In this document: positions 51,875 to 60,428 of the stretch, piece after piece | Numbering within the stretch: the stretch's first letter is position 1 | Layout: every line of letters begins with the position of its first letter | Origin: Brevibacterium zhoupengii | GTDB lineage: Bacteria > Actinomycetota > Actinomycetes > Actinomycetales > Brevibacteriaceae | DNA: 64,000 bases | Assembly: GCF_021117425.1 (NCBI RefSeq) | Contig: NZ_CP088298.1 | Coordinates: forward strand, 1,550,001 to 1,614,000 | Reading direction: 5' to 3' | The notes under the pieces: generated by a model | The model's input: the letters and a program-made list of their open reading frames with translations, nothing else | The model's database searches: none | Told to the model about the DNA's origin: nothing | Program-made: the position numbers and the translations under genes

Positions 51875-52777
51875 ATGAGCAGACCGAGCATGCGCGGCGT
51901 CTTCGCCGTACCCACCACCCCCTTCGACTCAAACGGGGCGCAGAGTATCGAGCAGACCGCCGTAGGTGTCGAATCCGTGCTCGCCGCCGGAGTCACAGGA
52001 ATCCTGTGCCTCGGCGCCACGGGGGAGGCACTGGCACTGAGCCGGCAGGAACGCGATGCCCAGATCCGCACAGTGGTCGACACCGCAGCCGGTCGAGCCC
52101 ACGCCGTCGTCGGCTGCATGGCCTACACCCCGACAGAGATGAGCGCACAGATCGCACAAGCACAGCAGCTGGGGGCAGACGCGGCGATGATCACCCCGCC
52201 CTTCTACGGAGGGCTCGAACCCGATACCGCAGTCGCCGCACTGCACACGGTGATGTCCACATCGGAGCTGCCGGTCATGGTCTACAACAACCCGCACTCC
52301 ACGGGGACCGACCTCCTGCCCCAGCACCTCGGGACACTGCTCGACACCGGCAGCTTCTGGAGCGTGAAGGAGACCTCCGGAGAAGCCACCAGAATCCGCG
52401 AGCTGCGTGATGAACTGGGCACTGACGTCGAGGTGTTCGTCGGCGCCGACGGCATCGCACTCGAAGGGTTCACCCAAGGTGCCAGCGGCTGGGTCGCCGC
52501 CTCCGCCTGGCTCCTGCCGCGACAGTGCCAACAGCTGTGGGACTTCTCGAACCAAGGCCGGTGGGACGAGGCCGTGGCACTGTGGAATCAACTGGCCGGT
52601 CCTCTGGGACAGATCGAAGACAGCCCCGCCTTCATCTCCCTCATCAAACAGACGCTGAGCCGTCGCGGGATCGAGCAAGGCCCTGTCCGTCCTCCACTGC
52701 CCACCGCAGCACCCGACACCGTCGACGCGCTGCTGGCAGCGATCACTGCGATGGAGAAGGAGGCTGCACATGTCTGA
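51875..52777 (+). CDS. DapA-family lyase/dehydratase (not DapA itself)
   Basis: 300 aa TIM-barrel of the dihydrodipicolinate synthase superfamily. Conserved GATGEALALSRQER, Tyr136 in VYNNP and the Schiff-base Lys165 in SVKETSG. It overlaps an aldehyde dehydrogenase gene by 8 nt, and a LysR regulator follows, so it is probably catabolic (a keto-sugar-acid, hydroxyproline or aromatic side-chain aldolase/dehydratase) rather than lysine biosynthesis. No lysine genes are nearby. The exact substrate cannot be deduced. Confidence 0.85.
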   Translation: MSRPSMRGVFAVPTTPFDSNGAQSIEQTAVGVESVLAAGVTGILCLGATGEALALSRQERDAQIRTVVDTAAGRAHAVVGCMAYTPTEMSAQIAQAQQLGADAAMITPPFYGGLEPDTAVAALHTVMSTSELPVMVYNNPHSTGTDLLPQHLGTLLDTGSFWSVKETSGEATRIRELRDELGTDVEVFVGADGIALEGFTQGASGWVAASAWLLPRQCQQLWDFSNQGRWDEAVALWNQLAGPLGQIEDSPAFISLIKQTLSRRGIEQGPVRPPLPTAAPDTVDALLAAITAMEKEAAHV

Positions 52778-54254
52778 GAAGGGCGAACTTGTCGTCACCC
52801 GCATTCTCGAGGGCAACCTCGGCGTGCATATGAATGGTCGCAGCCTTCCCGGAGAAGGTCCGCGCCTCGATCTCATCTCCCCGATGACAGGCACCGCATT
52901 GGGGACATTGTCGGAGGCCTCGACTGCTCAGCTCGACGCTGCGGTCGGGCATGCCCGCCAGGCGTTTGCTGCTGGTGCGTGGGCTCGCGATGCCGCGTAC
53001 AGGGCAAGCGTCCTACGCAGCCTCGCTGAGGCTGTCGATGCCGATGCGGAGGTCATCGCCCATCTGGATGCCGTCGAGGCGGGTAAGGTCTTCGCCGGCA
53101 GCGTCACCGAGGACGTTCCGGACGTCGTCGCGAACCTGCGCTTCTTCGCCGACCTGCTCGCCCGCGAGGAGGGTCGCTTCCTGCAGGATGACTCCGGCTG
53201 GGGCTGGGTGAGAAAGGTGCCTGCCGGCGTCGTCGGGGTGGTGCTGCCGTGGAACTTCCCCATCGCGATGCTCGGGTGGAAGGTCGCTCCCGCACTGGCC
53301 GCCGGCAATGCGCTCGTGCTCAAACCCTCCGAGGACTCCGTGCTCAGCGCCCTGCACTTCGCGCAGCTGGCCGCTGAGGCGGGAGTGCCCGACGGGATCA
53401 TCAACGTGCTCACCGGCACCGGTCCGCACATCGGGCAGGCGATGGGACTGCACTCCGGTATCGATGTCCTCACCTTCACCGGATCCGGGCCCACCGGCCG
53501 ATCCTTCCTCGAATCCTCGGCACGATCGAATCTGAAGAAGGTCTCCCTCGAACTCGGCGGGCGGGCCGGCTACATCGTCGACAGCGAGCACGCCTCGGAC
53601 TATGCGACCATCGCTGCTGACATCGCCGCAGCAGCGTTCGGCCAGAGCGGACAGAACTGCACGGCCTCATCGCGCACGATGTTCATCGGCGACGAAACCG
53701 AGTACACCCGCTTCCGCGAGGCCCTCATCGCAGCAACAGCCTCGATCACCGTCGGCGACCCCTTCGCGGAGGGGACTGATATGGGCCCGGTGATCAACGC
53801 CAAGGCCCACCAGCGAATCAACTCCTGGATCGACGAAGCTATTGAGAAGGGAGCAAGGGTCGTCAACGAGCGAGTCGAAGTGCCGGGCGCCGGCTATTGG
53901 GTCCCGCCGACGATCCTCGAAGATGTGCCGGGCGAGAGCGAACTTGGTCACGGCGAGATCTTCGGTCCCCTCACCCAGCTGCTGCGCATGACTTCGCGGC
54001 AAGAAGCCGTGAGCGCCATCAACGATGAGCCTTATGGCCTGGCCTCGACCGTGTGGTGCGAGGATCTGGCCACGGTCAAATGGTGGGCCGATCAGATTCG
54101 GGTGGGAACGCTCGCGATCAACGGCTACAGCGAAGGAACGGTCGCCACACCCTTCGGCGGAATGCGCGAATCCGGGTTCTGGGGTCGAGACAACGGACCG
54201 GAGGCACTCGAGACCTACCAGGAGTCGATGACCGTGTGGATTGCACACAGCTGA
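52770..54254 (+). CDS. Aldehyde dehydrogenase
   Basis: 494 aa. Catalytic Cys at about residue 296 in GQNCTASSR, general-base Glu in LELGGRAG, cofactor region PWNFPIAMLGWKVAPALAAGNALVLKPSE, and the oxyanion Asn in the PWNFP segment. ATG lies inside the end of the DapA-like gene (8-nt overlap), so the two are translationally coupled and probably catalyse consecutive steps, as in pathways yielding 2-oxoglutarate semialdehyde. The substrate is inferred only. Confidence 0.93.
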   Translation: MSEKGELVVTRILEGNLGVHMNGRSLPGEGPRLDLISPMTGTALGTLSEASTAQLDAAVGHARQAFAAGAWARDAAYRASVLRSLAEAVDADAEVIAHLDAVEAGKVFAGSVTEDVPDVVANLRFFADLLAREEGRFLQDDSGWGWVRKVPAGVVGVVLPWNFPIAMLGWKVAPALAAGNALVLKPSEDSVLSALHFAQLAAEAGVPDGIINVLTGTGPHIGQAMGLHSGIDVLTFTGSGPTGRSFLESSARSNLKKVSLELGGRAGYIVDSEHASDYATIAADIAAAAFGQSGQNCTASSRTMFIGDETEYTRFREALIAATASITVGDPFAEGTDMGPVINAKAHQRINSWIDEAIEKGARVVNERVEVPGAGYWVPPTILEDVPGESELGHGEIFGPLTQLLRMTSRQEAVSAINDEPYGLASTVWCEDLATVKWWADQIRVGTLAINGYSEGTVATPFGGMRESGFWGRDNGPEALETYQESMTVWIAHS

Positions 54255-54335
54255 GGGCCACGGTTCACGCGTCGAACAGAGGTCGGGGCACCCGGTAGAG
54301 TCTTTGAGAGAGACGTATCGAGGAGGATCGTTGGC

Positions 54336-55217
54336 ATGAAGGTGGACGCGGAAGATGTCAGGTACTTCCATGTGGTGGCCAACGCCGGCACCCTTGCCCG
54401 CGCCGGAACCGAGCTCGGTGTGGATCATACGACCGTCAGCCGGCGAGTGCAGCGCCTCGAGCATGCCCTTGGCATGCGGCTCTTCACGCGCACACGGACC
54501 GGGTGGGAGCTGAACGCAAACGGGGAGAGCCTGCTGCCGGCGGCGCGAACTCTCGCGCTCGGCTACGATGTCTTCACCGACGGCGACCCGACGCAGATCG
54601 GCCCCGAGGAATGGACCGTGCTCACCTCCGACGGCTTCGCCTCGACGATACTCGCCCCGCGGTGCGGGCCGCTTCTCGCCGACGGGCGGGCCATCCTGCG
54701 CATCGTCTCCGCCCCCTCATTAGCCTCCCGAGACGGGGTGTCCTACGATGTCGCGGTGGTGCGCTCGCGACCCTCATCGCCGTCGGTGCGCTCGAAGCTG
54801 CTGGCACGTTACGAGATCGGCCTGTTCGCGACCGAGGAGTATCTCAGCCGTCATCGACCCATCCATGACCTCGCAGACCTGGAAAACCACGTCATCGCCT
54901 GGTACTCCGATGATCCTGTGGCACCCGAATACGACACCTTGCGGACGAAGCTGCCGACGTCGATCCGACTGCAGTCGAACAGCCTCAATGTCCACGAGCA
55001 GGCGGCTCTGGCGGGAGTGGGGCTGGCGGTGATGCCCACGTACACTGCCGGTCGGCATAACGAGCTCGTGCGAGTGTTGCCAGAGGAGATGAGTTTCCAC
55101 GGCAGCTACTGGACTGTGCTGCCAGCTGCGCAGCTGCGCTGGCAGGTCACCGACAGGGTCATGGCGTTCCTCCACGATGCTGTTTGTGACGCCGGGCTCA
55201 CCGTCCCCGGGGACTGA
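54336..55217 (+). CDS. LysR-family transcriptional regulator
   Basis: 293 aa. An N-terminal winged helix (DVRYFHVVANAGTLARAGTELGVDHTTVSRRVQRLE) and a C-terminal substrate-binding domain. GAGGAGG is upstream, and TAGAGT at about 54296 is a possible -10. It lies in the same direction as the DapA-like/ALDH pair, 81 nt downstream, unlike the usual divergent LysR layout, but is the obvious candidate to regulate them. Confidence 0.9.
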   Translation: MKVDAEDVRYFHVVANAGTLARAGTELGVDHTTVSRRVQRLEHALGMRLFTRTRTGWELNANGESLLPAARTLALGYDVFTDGDPTQIGPEEWTVLTSDGFASTILAPRCGPLLADGRAILRIVSAPSLASRDGVSYDVAVVRSRPSSPSVRSKLLARYEIGLFATEEYLSRHRPIHDLADLENHVIAWYSDDPVAPEYDTLRTKLPTSIRLQSNSLNVHEQAALAGVGLAVMPTYTAGRHNELVRVLPEEMSFHGSYWTVLPAAQLRWQVTDRVMAFLHDAVCDAGLTVPGD

Positions 55218-55275
55218 ACAATTACGGGCCCGACCTCGGAGACGGGCGCAGTCGGGAACTGGCGCGCACCCGGAC

Positions 55276-55290
55276 TATTATGGGCTCATG
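55276..55290 (+). promoter_or_regulatory. Leaderless -10 element of the 55288 gene
   Basis: TATTAT (55276-55281) lies exactly 6 nt before ATG 55288. Confidence 0.5.
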
Positions 55291-55635
55291 AGCACAGCAG
55301 TGGCGGATCTTGAGACAGAGGTTCGGCGTCTGCGCATCCGCATCATCGGTCTCAACCCTCGTCAGCTCGCCGAGGCGGGCCCAAATTCTCCCGCCACCGA
55401 CGCTGGCACCATGTCCAGAAGAGACTCCATCGCCGAGGCGCTCGCCCGGTTCTCATCGATCGGCTCGGATGGTCGCAGTGTCCCGGACCTGGGTGATCAG
55501 AGCCTGGCGGACCAGGTCGTCGTCCTCATCGAAGACGGAATGGCTCTGTCAGCAGGCCTGCCTGAGACGCAGCGGCAGGAACGATTGGAGCAGCTGCTCG
55601 ACGCCGCAGTCCGACTGCGCCGCGAACTGGCTTAG
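55288..55635 (+). CDS. Hypothetical protein, 115 aa
   Basis: Soluble, Ala/Leu/Arg-rich, with a predicted coiled-coil start (LETEVRRLRIRIIGL) and a helical C-terminus (RQERLEQLLDAAVRLRRELA). ATG 55288 is set by the leaderless promoter; the frame opens upstream at 55177 inside the LysR gene. No family is recognised. Confidence 0.6.
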   Translation: MSTAVADLETEVRRLRIRIIGLNPRQLAEAGPNSPATDAGTMSRRDSIAEALARFSSIGSDGRSVPDLGDQSLADQVVVLIEDGMALSAGLPETQRQERLEQLLDAAVRLRRELA

Positions 55636-55710
55636 AATCGTCGGCGCGCTGAAGCCGGCGGGGGAGGATAATCGAGGACACCAGCCGCTGTCCCAAGAAG
55701 GTGCACCACC

Positions 55711-57306
55711 GTGATGACCGATCGCCGTCCACTGCTCTTCACCCTCGCAGGCATCGTCGCGACCCTCGTGTACTTCGGTGCCGGCGAGTTCATCTCCGGT
55801 GCCTTCTCAGCCACCTCGGCGCCGTTGCTGATCCTGGGACAGACGATCATCCCGCTCGTGCCCACCGCGATGATCAAAACCGCCATCAGCATCTTCGGGA
55901 CGAACGACAAGCTGGCGCTCGTCATCACCATCGTCATCGTCGGAGCAATCCTCGGCGGCGTGATCGGCCGGATCGGCCTGCACCGGCGGGCACTGTCATT
56001 CGTGCTCCTCATCGGCCTCGGCGTCCTGCCCGTCGTCGTGCTGCTGAGCACGGGAGGATCGTTCCTCGACGCCATACCGGCACTCGTAGGTGTGGGGCTG
56101 GGATGCGCCGCCTATGTGGGGCTCATCGGCTTCGCACGTCGGGCCGAGCAGCTGTCCGGAGGCCCAGTCGATACCGACGTACCCACAAGCGCCGATGTGC
56201 ACCCCGGAACGGATTTACAGCCCGGCACCGACCGCCGTACCTTCTTCGGTCTGGCGGCTGGGCTGAGCGCGGTCGGAATCGCCGCCATCGCGGCCGGACA
56301 GTCGGCCGCGATCCTTGCTCGAAATGCGGCAGGAGCGGTGACGAAGCTGGTGCTGCCACGGCCGGCCACCTCGGCGCCGAAGATCCCAGCGGGAGCAGAT
56401 CTGGACATCGAAGGACTCGCCCCGATCATCACCCCCAACGACGACTTCTACCGCATCGACACCGCGCTCATCCCACCCGCACTCGACGCGGCCTCCTGGT
56501 CCCTGCGCATCCACGGAATGGTCGACGAGGAAGTCACGATCACCATGGACGAGCTGCTCGAACTGCCGCTGGAAGAGCACCGAGTCAGCCTGACCTGTGT
56601 CTCGAACGAGGTCGGCGGTGACCTCGTCGGCAACGCCACCTGGCTCGGCTACCCGGTGCGCGAACTGCTTGCACGCGCCAAACCTCAGGACGGGGCAGAC
56701 ATGGTGCTCTCGACCTCCGATGACGGCTTCACCGCCTCCACGCCACTCGAAACCCTCACCGACGATCGCGCGTCCCTGCTGGCCGTGGGCATGAACGGCG
56801 AACCGCTGCCCCGCGACCACGGATTCCCCGCCCGACTCGTCGTGCCCGGACTCTACGGCTTCGTCTCCGCGACCAAATGGGTCACCGAACTCGAAGTCAC
56901 CCGCTTCGCCGACAAAGAGGCCTACTGGACGACGCGCGGCTGGTCCACCCACGGGCCCATCCTCGTGGCCTCCCGGGTCGACGTCCCCCGCGCCGGTGCC
57001 CAGGTCAGCCCTAACAAAGACGGCCAAATCGTCACCGCAGGCATGGCCTGGGCCCAGCACGTCGGCATCTCAGAGGTGCGGGTGCGCATCGACAGCGGAG
57101 ACTGGCACACCGCCGAACTGAGCGAAGAGCTGAACTCCGACACCTGGCGGCAGTGGCGCTGTACCTTCGATGACCTTGAGTCGGGCAGCCACACCGTGAC
57201 GGTGAGAGCAGTCGATGCCGACGGCAACGTCCAGATCTCCGAACGCAGACCCGCGATCCCCGGCAGCGCCACCGGTCTCCACGACAGGGACTTCACCGTC
57301 GCCTGA
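55711..57306 (+). CDS. Membrane-fused molybdopterin-dependent oxidoreductase (sulfite-oxidase fold)
   Basis: 531 aa. The first 150 residues hold about five membrane helices. An RRTFFGLAAG segment (Tat-like) and a hydrophobic stretch follow, then the oxidoreductase domain. The molybdenum-ligand Cys is at about residue 296 in SLTCVSNEVGG; PARLVVPGLYGFVSATKWV and the C-terminal Mo-co dimerisation Ig-like domain complete the sulfite-oxidase fold. Members oxidise sulfite, or reduce methionine sulfoxide when YedY-like. GTG or ATG at 55711/55714, with AAGAAGG upstream. Confidence 0.88.
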   Translation: MMTDRRPLLFTLAGIVATLVYFGAGEFISGAFSATSAPLLILGQTIIPLVPTAMIKTAISIFGTNDKLALVITIVIVGAILGGVIGRIGLHRRALSFVLLIGLGVLPVVVLLSTGGSFLDAIPALVGVGLGCAAYVGLIGFARRAEQLSGGPVDTDVPTSADVHPGTDLQPGTDRRTFFGLAAGLSAVGIAAIAAGQSAAILARNAAGAVTKLVLPRPATSAPKIPAGADLDIEGLAPIITPNDDFYRIDTALIPPALDAASWSLRIHGMVDEEVTITMDELLELPLEEHRVSLTCVSNEVGGDLVGNATWLGYPVRELLARAKPQDGADMVLSTSDDGFTASTPLETLTDDRASLLAVGMNGEPLPRDHGFPARLVVPGLYGFVSATKWVTELEVTRFADKEAYWTTRGWSTHGPILVASRVDVPRAGAQVSPNKDGQIVTAGMAWAQHVGISEVRVRIDSGDWHTAELSEELNSDTWRQWRCTFDDLESGSHTVTVRAVDADGNVQISERRPAIPGSATGLHDRDFTVA

Positions 57307-57513
57307 GCAGCCGAGTCCCACCTGCGGACAGTCAAAAGCCGAGGCTGTCGGACCTCAGGGCCGAGAAGCTTGAGAACTATCTGACAAAACGTTGTATTCT
57401 CGCCTCAACATGGTGGTGAGCCCCGTGGAAGCCCAGGTCGCCCCACGCAGCCTGTGGCTCGGCACGGTTCCGACACCGCCAGCCCTGTTCAGCGACACAA
57501 TGAGGTGGTCTCA

Positions 57514-57717
57514 ATGTTCGGTCTCCCGGCGGCAACTGTCGCCATCATCTTCGGCATCCCCGCGATCTGGGTGATCTACACGCTCACGTTCGTCTACCTC
57601 TCCCGCGGCTGGAAGGCCGAAGACGTCGCCGAAGACCAGCTCACGGCGGGCGGATCCGGTCCGGCCACCTCGGCGCCGGGGCACCGCTCCGAACCTGAGA
57701 ACGGGGGAGCGGCATGA
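57514..57717 (+). CDS. Small membrane accessory protein of a sodium:solute symporter
   Basis: 67 aa: one or two hydrophobic segments (ATVAIIFGIPAIWVIYTLTFVYL) and a polar tail. The gene ends in ATGA, overlapping the symporter start by 4 nt. Tiny membrane proteins before SSS-family symporters are common and probably act as a second subunit. ATG 57514 with GAGGTGG upstream; the frame opens at 57454, but that part is likely leader. Leader 57403-57513 shows GAGCC/GGCTC pairing but no clear riboswitch. Confidence 0.75.
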   Translation: MFGLPAATVAIIFGIPAIWVIYTLTFVYLSRGWKAEDVAEDQLTAGGSGPATSAPGHRSEPENGGAA

Positions 57718-59252
57718 ACCTCGAAACCTGGTTCCTCGTCATCTACTTCATCGCCATGGCCGGCATCGGCGTGTGGACGCTCAAGATCGGCAACAAGGAC
57801 AGCGAAGGCTACCTCCTGGGCGGGCGCAGCCTCGGCCCCGCGGTGACCGCGCTGCGCCTGCAATCCTCATCGATGTCGGGCTACATGTTCCTCGGCGCCG
57901 GCTCCCTGGCCTACACCAAGGGCTACTTCTCGCTCTGGTACGCGATGGGCGACATCGGCGGCGGTGTGCTCAACCTGTCGATCCTGGGCAGGCGGATGCG
58001 CAAACTCTCCCAGATCCTGGGGTCGCTGACCTCGATCGAATACCTCGAGCACCGGTACCCGTCGAAATGGATCCGGGCGATTGCCGCTCCGGTCGCCGTG
58101 TTCTGCATCTTCTTCTACGTCATGAGCCAGTTCATCGCCGGCGGTCGCGGACTCGAGATGGTCACCGGCATCCCGTACGCGTGGGCCCTGCTCATCGCCG
58201 TCGGCGTCATCGTCTTCTACACATTCCTCGGCGGCTACCTGGCCGTGGCCTACACCGACTTCGTCCAAGCGATCATCATGCTCATCGGCATGGTCTGGAT
58301 CCTCATCGGCACGATGCAGGCGGTGGGCGGATGGACCGCCGGCAACGAGGCAGTCGGTGAGATCAACCCGAACCTGCTGACCATGTGGGGACCTGACGGC
58401 TTCGGCTCCGTGCAGTGGGGCGTCATCATCGGTGCCGTGCTCGTCTTCTCCATCGGCTACATGGGCTGGCCGCACGTCAACGTCAGTCACATGGCCATGA
58501 AACGGCCCTCGGTTGCCCGCACGGCGAGCATGTACGCCACCGGCTTCAACCTGCTCTTCATCCCCGCGCCCTACATTGTGGGCATCATGGCGCTCATCCT
58601 CCTGCCCAACCTCGACAACCCGGAACTCGCGGTCTTCCAGGTCGCAGACACCGTGCTGCCGAACTTCGCCGTGGGCATCGTCATGGCGGGCATCATGGCG
58701 GCCATCATGTCCACTGCGGACGCGCTGCTGCTGCAGTCGGGCACGATCGCCAGCCAGGATCTGTTCCAGCGGTTCGTCAAGAAGGACATGTCCGACAGTC
58801 AGTCCGTGTGGGTCTCACGCTTCACCGTCCTTATCCTGGCCATCATCGGCTACATCGTGGCCGTCAACGATCCACCGGCCGTCGCCGAGGTGGTCATCTT
58901 CTCCACGACCGTGCTCGGTGCCGCATTCGTCCCCGTCTACGTCGCCGCAGCATGGTGGAAGAAGGCCAACGTTCCCGGGGCCATCTCCTCGATGGTGCTT
59001 GGCACCGTGTCTTCAGTCGTGTGGCAGCTGACCGGACTCGTCGACGTCACCGGCGTCGACCCGATGGGCATCGGCATCGTCTGCTCGACCCTGGCCCTCA
59101 TCCTCGTGTCCCTGGCCACGCAGAAGTCCCACCCGGTACCGGCACACGTCGTCGCGGCGCTGAAGGAGACCGACAAGATCGGTGCCATCCCCGCTCACAT
59201 GCTCACCGGCCAGAATGATGCGCTGGCAGCTCAGGTGCCCAAGGATGCGTGA
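57714..59252 (+). CDS. Sodium:solute symporter family protein
   Basis: 512 aa, about 13 membrane helices. GYLLGGRSLGPAVTALRLQSSSMSGYMFLGA, GGYLAVAYTDFVQAIIMLIGM and SPTADALLLQ-like STADALLLQSGTIASQDLFQR are hallmarks of the SSS family (proline/pantothenate/acetate-type). The substrate is unknown. ATG overlaps the small accessory gene (ATGA), and it is followed by another overlapping gene. Confidence 0.92.
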   Translation: MNLETWFLVIYFIAMAGIGVWTLKIGNKDSEGYLLGGRSLGPAVTALRLQSSSMSGYMFLGAGSLAYTKGYFSLWYAMGDIGGGVLNLSILGRRMRKLSQILGSLTSIEYLEHRYPSKWIRAIAAPVAVFCIFFYVMSQFIAGGRGLEMVTGIPYAWALLIAVGVIVFYTFLGGYLAVAYTDFVQAIIMLIGMVWILIGTMQAVGGWTAGNEAVGEINPNLLTMWGPDGFGSVQWGVIIGAVLVFSIGYMGWPHVNVSHMAMKRPSVARTASMYATGFNLLFIPAPYIVGIMALILLPNLDNPELAVFQVADTVLPNFAVGIVMAGIMAAIMSTADALLLQSGTIASQDLFQRFVKKDMSDSQSVWVSRFTVLILAIIGYIVAVNDPPAVAEVVIFSTTVLGAAFVPVYVAAAWWKKANVPGAISSMVLGTVSSVVWQLTGLVDVTGVDPMGIGIVCSTLALILVSLATQKSHPVPAHVVAALKETDKIGAIPAHMLTGQNDALAAQVPKDA

Positions 59253-59943
59253 GCACCCGGAATCCGGTGCTGATCGGGGAGAGGAACCGTCCGATCAGAG
59301 TACCGGGACTCCTCAGCCGGCAGGCGTCACTGAGCCTGCACTGCGTCTGACCCCGCACATCACGGCCGCCGAGGCGCTCGCCGTGTTCGCGCGCAAGCTC
59401 CCGGGCGCTCAGGCCGAGGCACGGCAAGTCCTCCACCCGTTCTGGTGGACGGTGCTCATTGCCCGCACTCGAGGCATCTTCGTTCGCTCCCGGAGGAAGC
59501 CTTTGAGCAATGGTGCTGCAGGTGCGGGTGCAGGCACTGGTGCGGGTGCCGGTGGGGGTTCGGGGCCTGGGGTCGGGCAGCGCATGAATGTCCTCGTCAA
59601 CGCGTATTCGGGCAAGGGCTTCATCGCCGACTTCGAACCGCGCGGCACGCCCGTCGACGCTGCCGAGTGGGACGCCGCTTTCGACACTTCGAACCAGGCA
59701 GGTCCGAGACCGAGTCTCTTCGAGGTCTCACGAACGGCCCGTTCACTGGTGCGGACCAAGGTGCTCAAAACGGTGAAGCTGGGCATGGGAATCACCCTCG
59801 ACGAGGTGGCGCCACCTCGGGGGATCCTCAAACCGAATTGGATCGTGACCGGAGCCAATGAGAAGTTCGCGGCGACGATCCTCGTCGACGGACTCGATTC
59901 CTCGCACTACATTGTGAGGGTGGAGAGGCTCGAACAGGACTGA
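59245..59943 (+). CDS. Hypothetical protein coupled to the symporter, 232 aa
   Basis: ATG 59245 lies inside the symporter 3' end (8-nt overlap). It contains a Gly/Ala-rich low-complexity segment of about 20 residues, then NVLVNAYSGKGFIADFEPRG and a C-terminal part with NWIVTGANEKFAATILVDGL. No signal peptide or membrane helix is evident. Likely cotranscribed with the symporter genes; not recognised. Confidence 0.6.
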   Translation: MREHPESGADRGEEPSDQSTGTPQPAGVTEPALRLTPHITAAEALAVFARKLPGAQAEARQVLHPFWWTVLIARTRGIFVRSRRKPLSNGAAGAGAGTGAGAGGGSGPGVGQRMNVLVNAYSGKGFIADFEPRGTPVDAAEWDAAFDTSNQAGPRPSLFEVSRTARSLVRTKVLKTVKLGMGITLDEVAPPRGILKPNWIVTGANEKFAATILVDGLDSSHYIVRVERLEQD

Positions 59944-59999
59944 CAGGCGTCCCCGCGGGGACGCCTCGATGGAACAGCGACCGTGGTGGTACGGATGCG

Positions 60000-60419
60000 T
60001 CAGCCCCAGTTCTTCGCGTCGGTGAGGCAGAACGGATGCCCGGCCGGATCGAGGAGAACGACCCAGGTATCTCCTGGCTGCGGATCGGCGCGGGTCGCTC
60101 CGAGTTCGACGCAGCTGGCGGCCGCAGCCTCGATGTCATCGGCAGCGAGGTCGAAGTGGAACTGTTTGTGCCCGTCGTCGGGCCATTCCGGGCGTTTGTA
60201 GTCCGGGATCGTCCCGATACCCAGTGCATTGCTGGGGCCGGTGAGCATGGCGTATTTCTCATCGGAATACGCCACAGGCCAACCCAGCACAGCTGAATAG
60301 AAGTCGCCGAGCGCCGCAGCATCCGGAGCGTCGAGGGTGACCATCGCGAGCTTCGCGACAGGGGTGCTCGCAGTGGTGGAATCGGTAGTTTTCATCTCTG
60401 TATCAGTCATGTCTGCCAT
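60000..60419 (-). CDS. VOC (glyoxalase/bleomycin-resistance) family protein
   Basis: 139 aa. Two beta-alpha-beta-beta-beta repeats, seen as LGDFYSAVLGWPVAYSDEKYAMLTG and DDIEAAAASCVELGATRADPQPG-DTWVVLLDPAGHPFCLTD, the usual metal-binding VOC motifs. The start is the ATG at 60419 (60410 is possible). Divergent from an AraC-type gene 9 bp away, a common actinobacterial pairing in which the regulator controls the VOC protein. Confidence 0.88.
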   Translation of the reverse strand: MADMTDTEMKTTDSTTASTPVAKLAMVTLDAPDAAALGDFYSAVLGWPVAYSDEKYAMLTGPSNALGIGTIPDYKRPEWPDDGHKQFHFDLAADDIEAAAASCVELGATRADPQPGDTWVVLLDPAGHPFCLTDAKNWG

Positions 60420-60428
60420 TCTGGTTCC

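Noticed and set aside
51875..52777. Naming the lyase dapA
   Set aside because: The context is catabolic (aldehyde dehydrogenase, LysR), with no lysine genes nearby.
57403..57513. Riboswitch before the symporter genes
   Set aside because: Some pairing (GAGCC/GGCTC) is possible, but no conserved aptamer pattern can be recognised.
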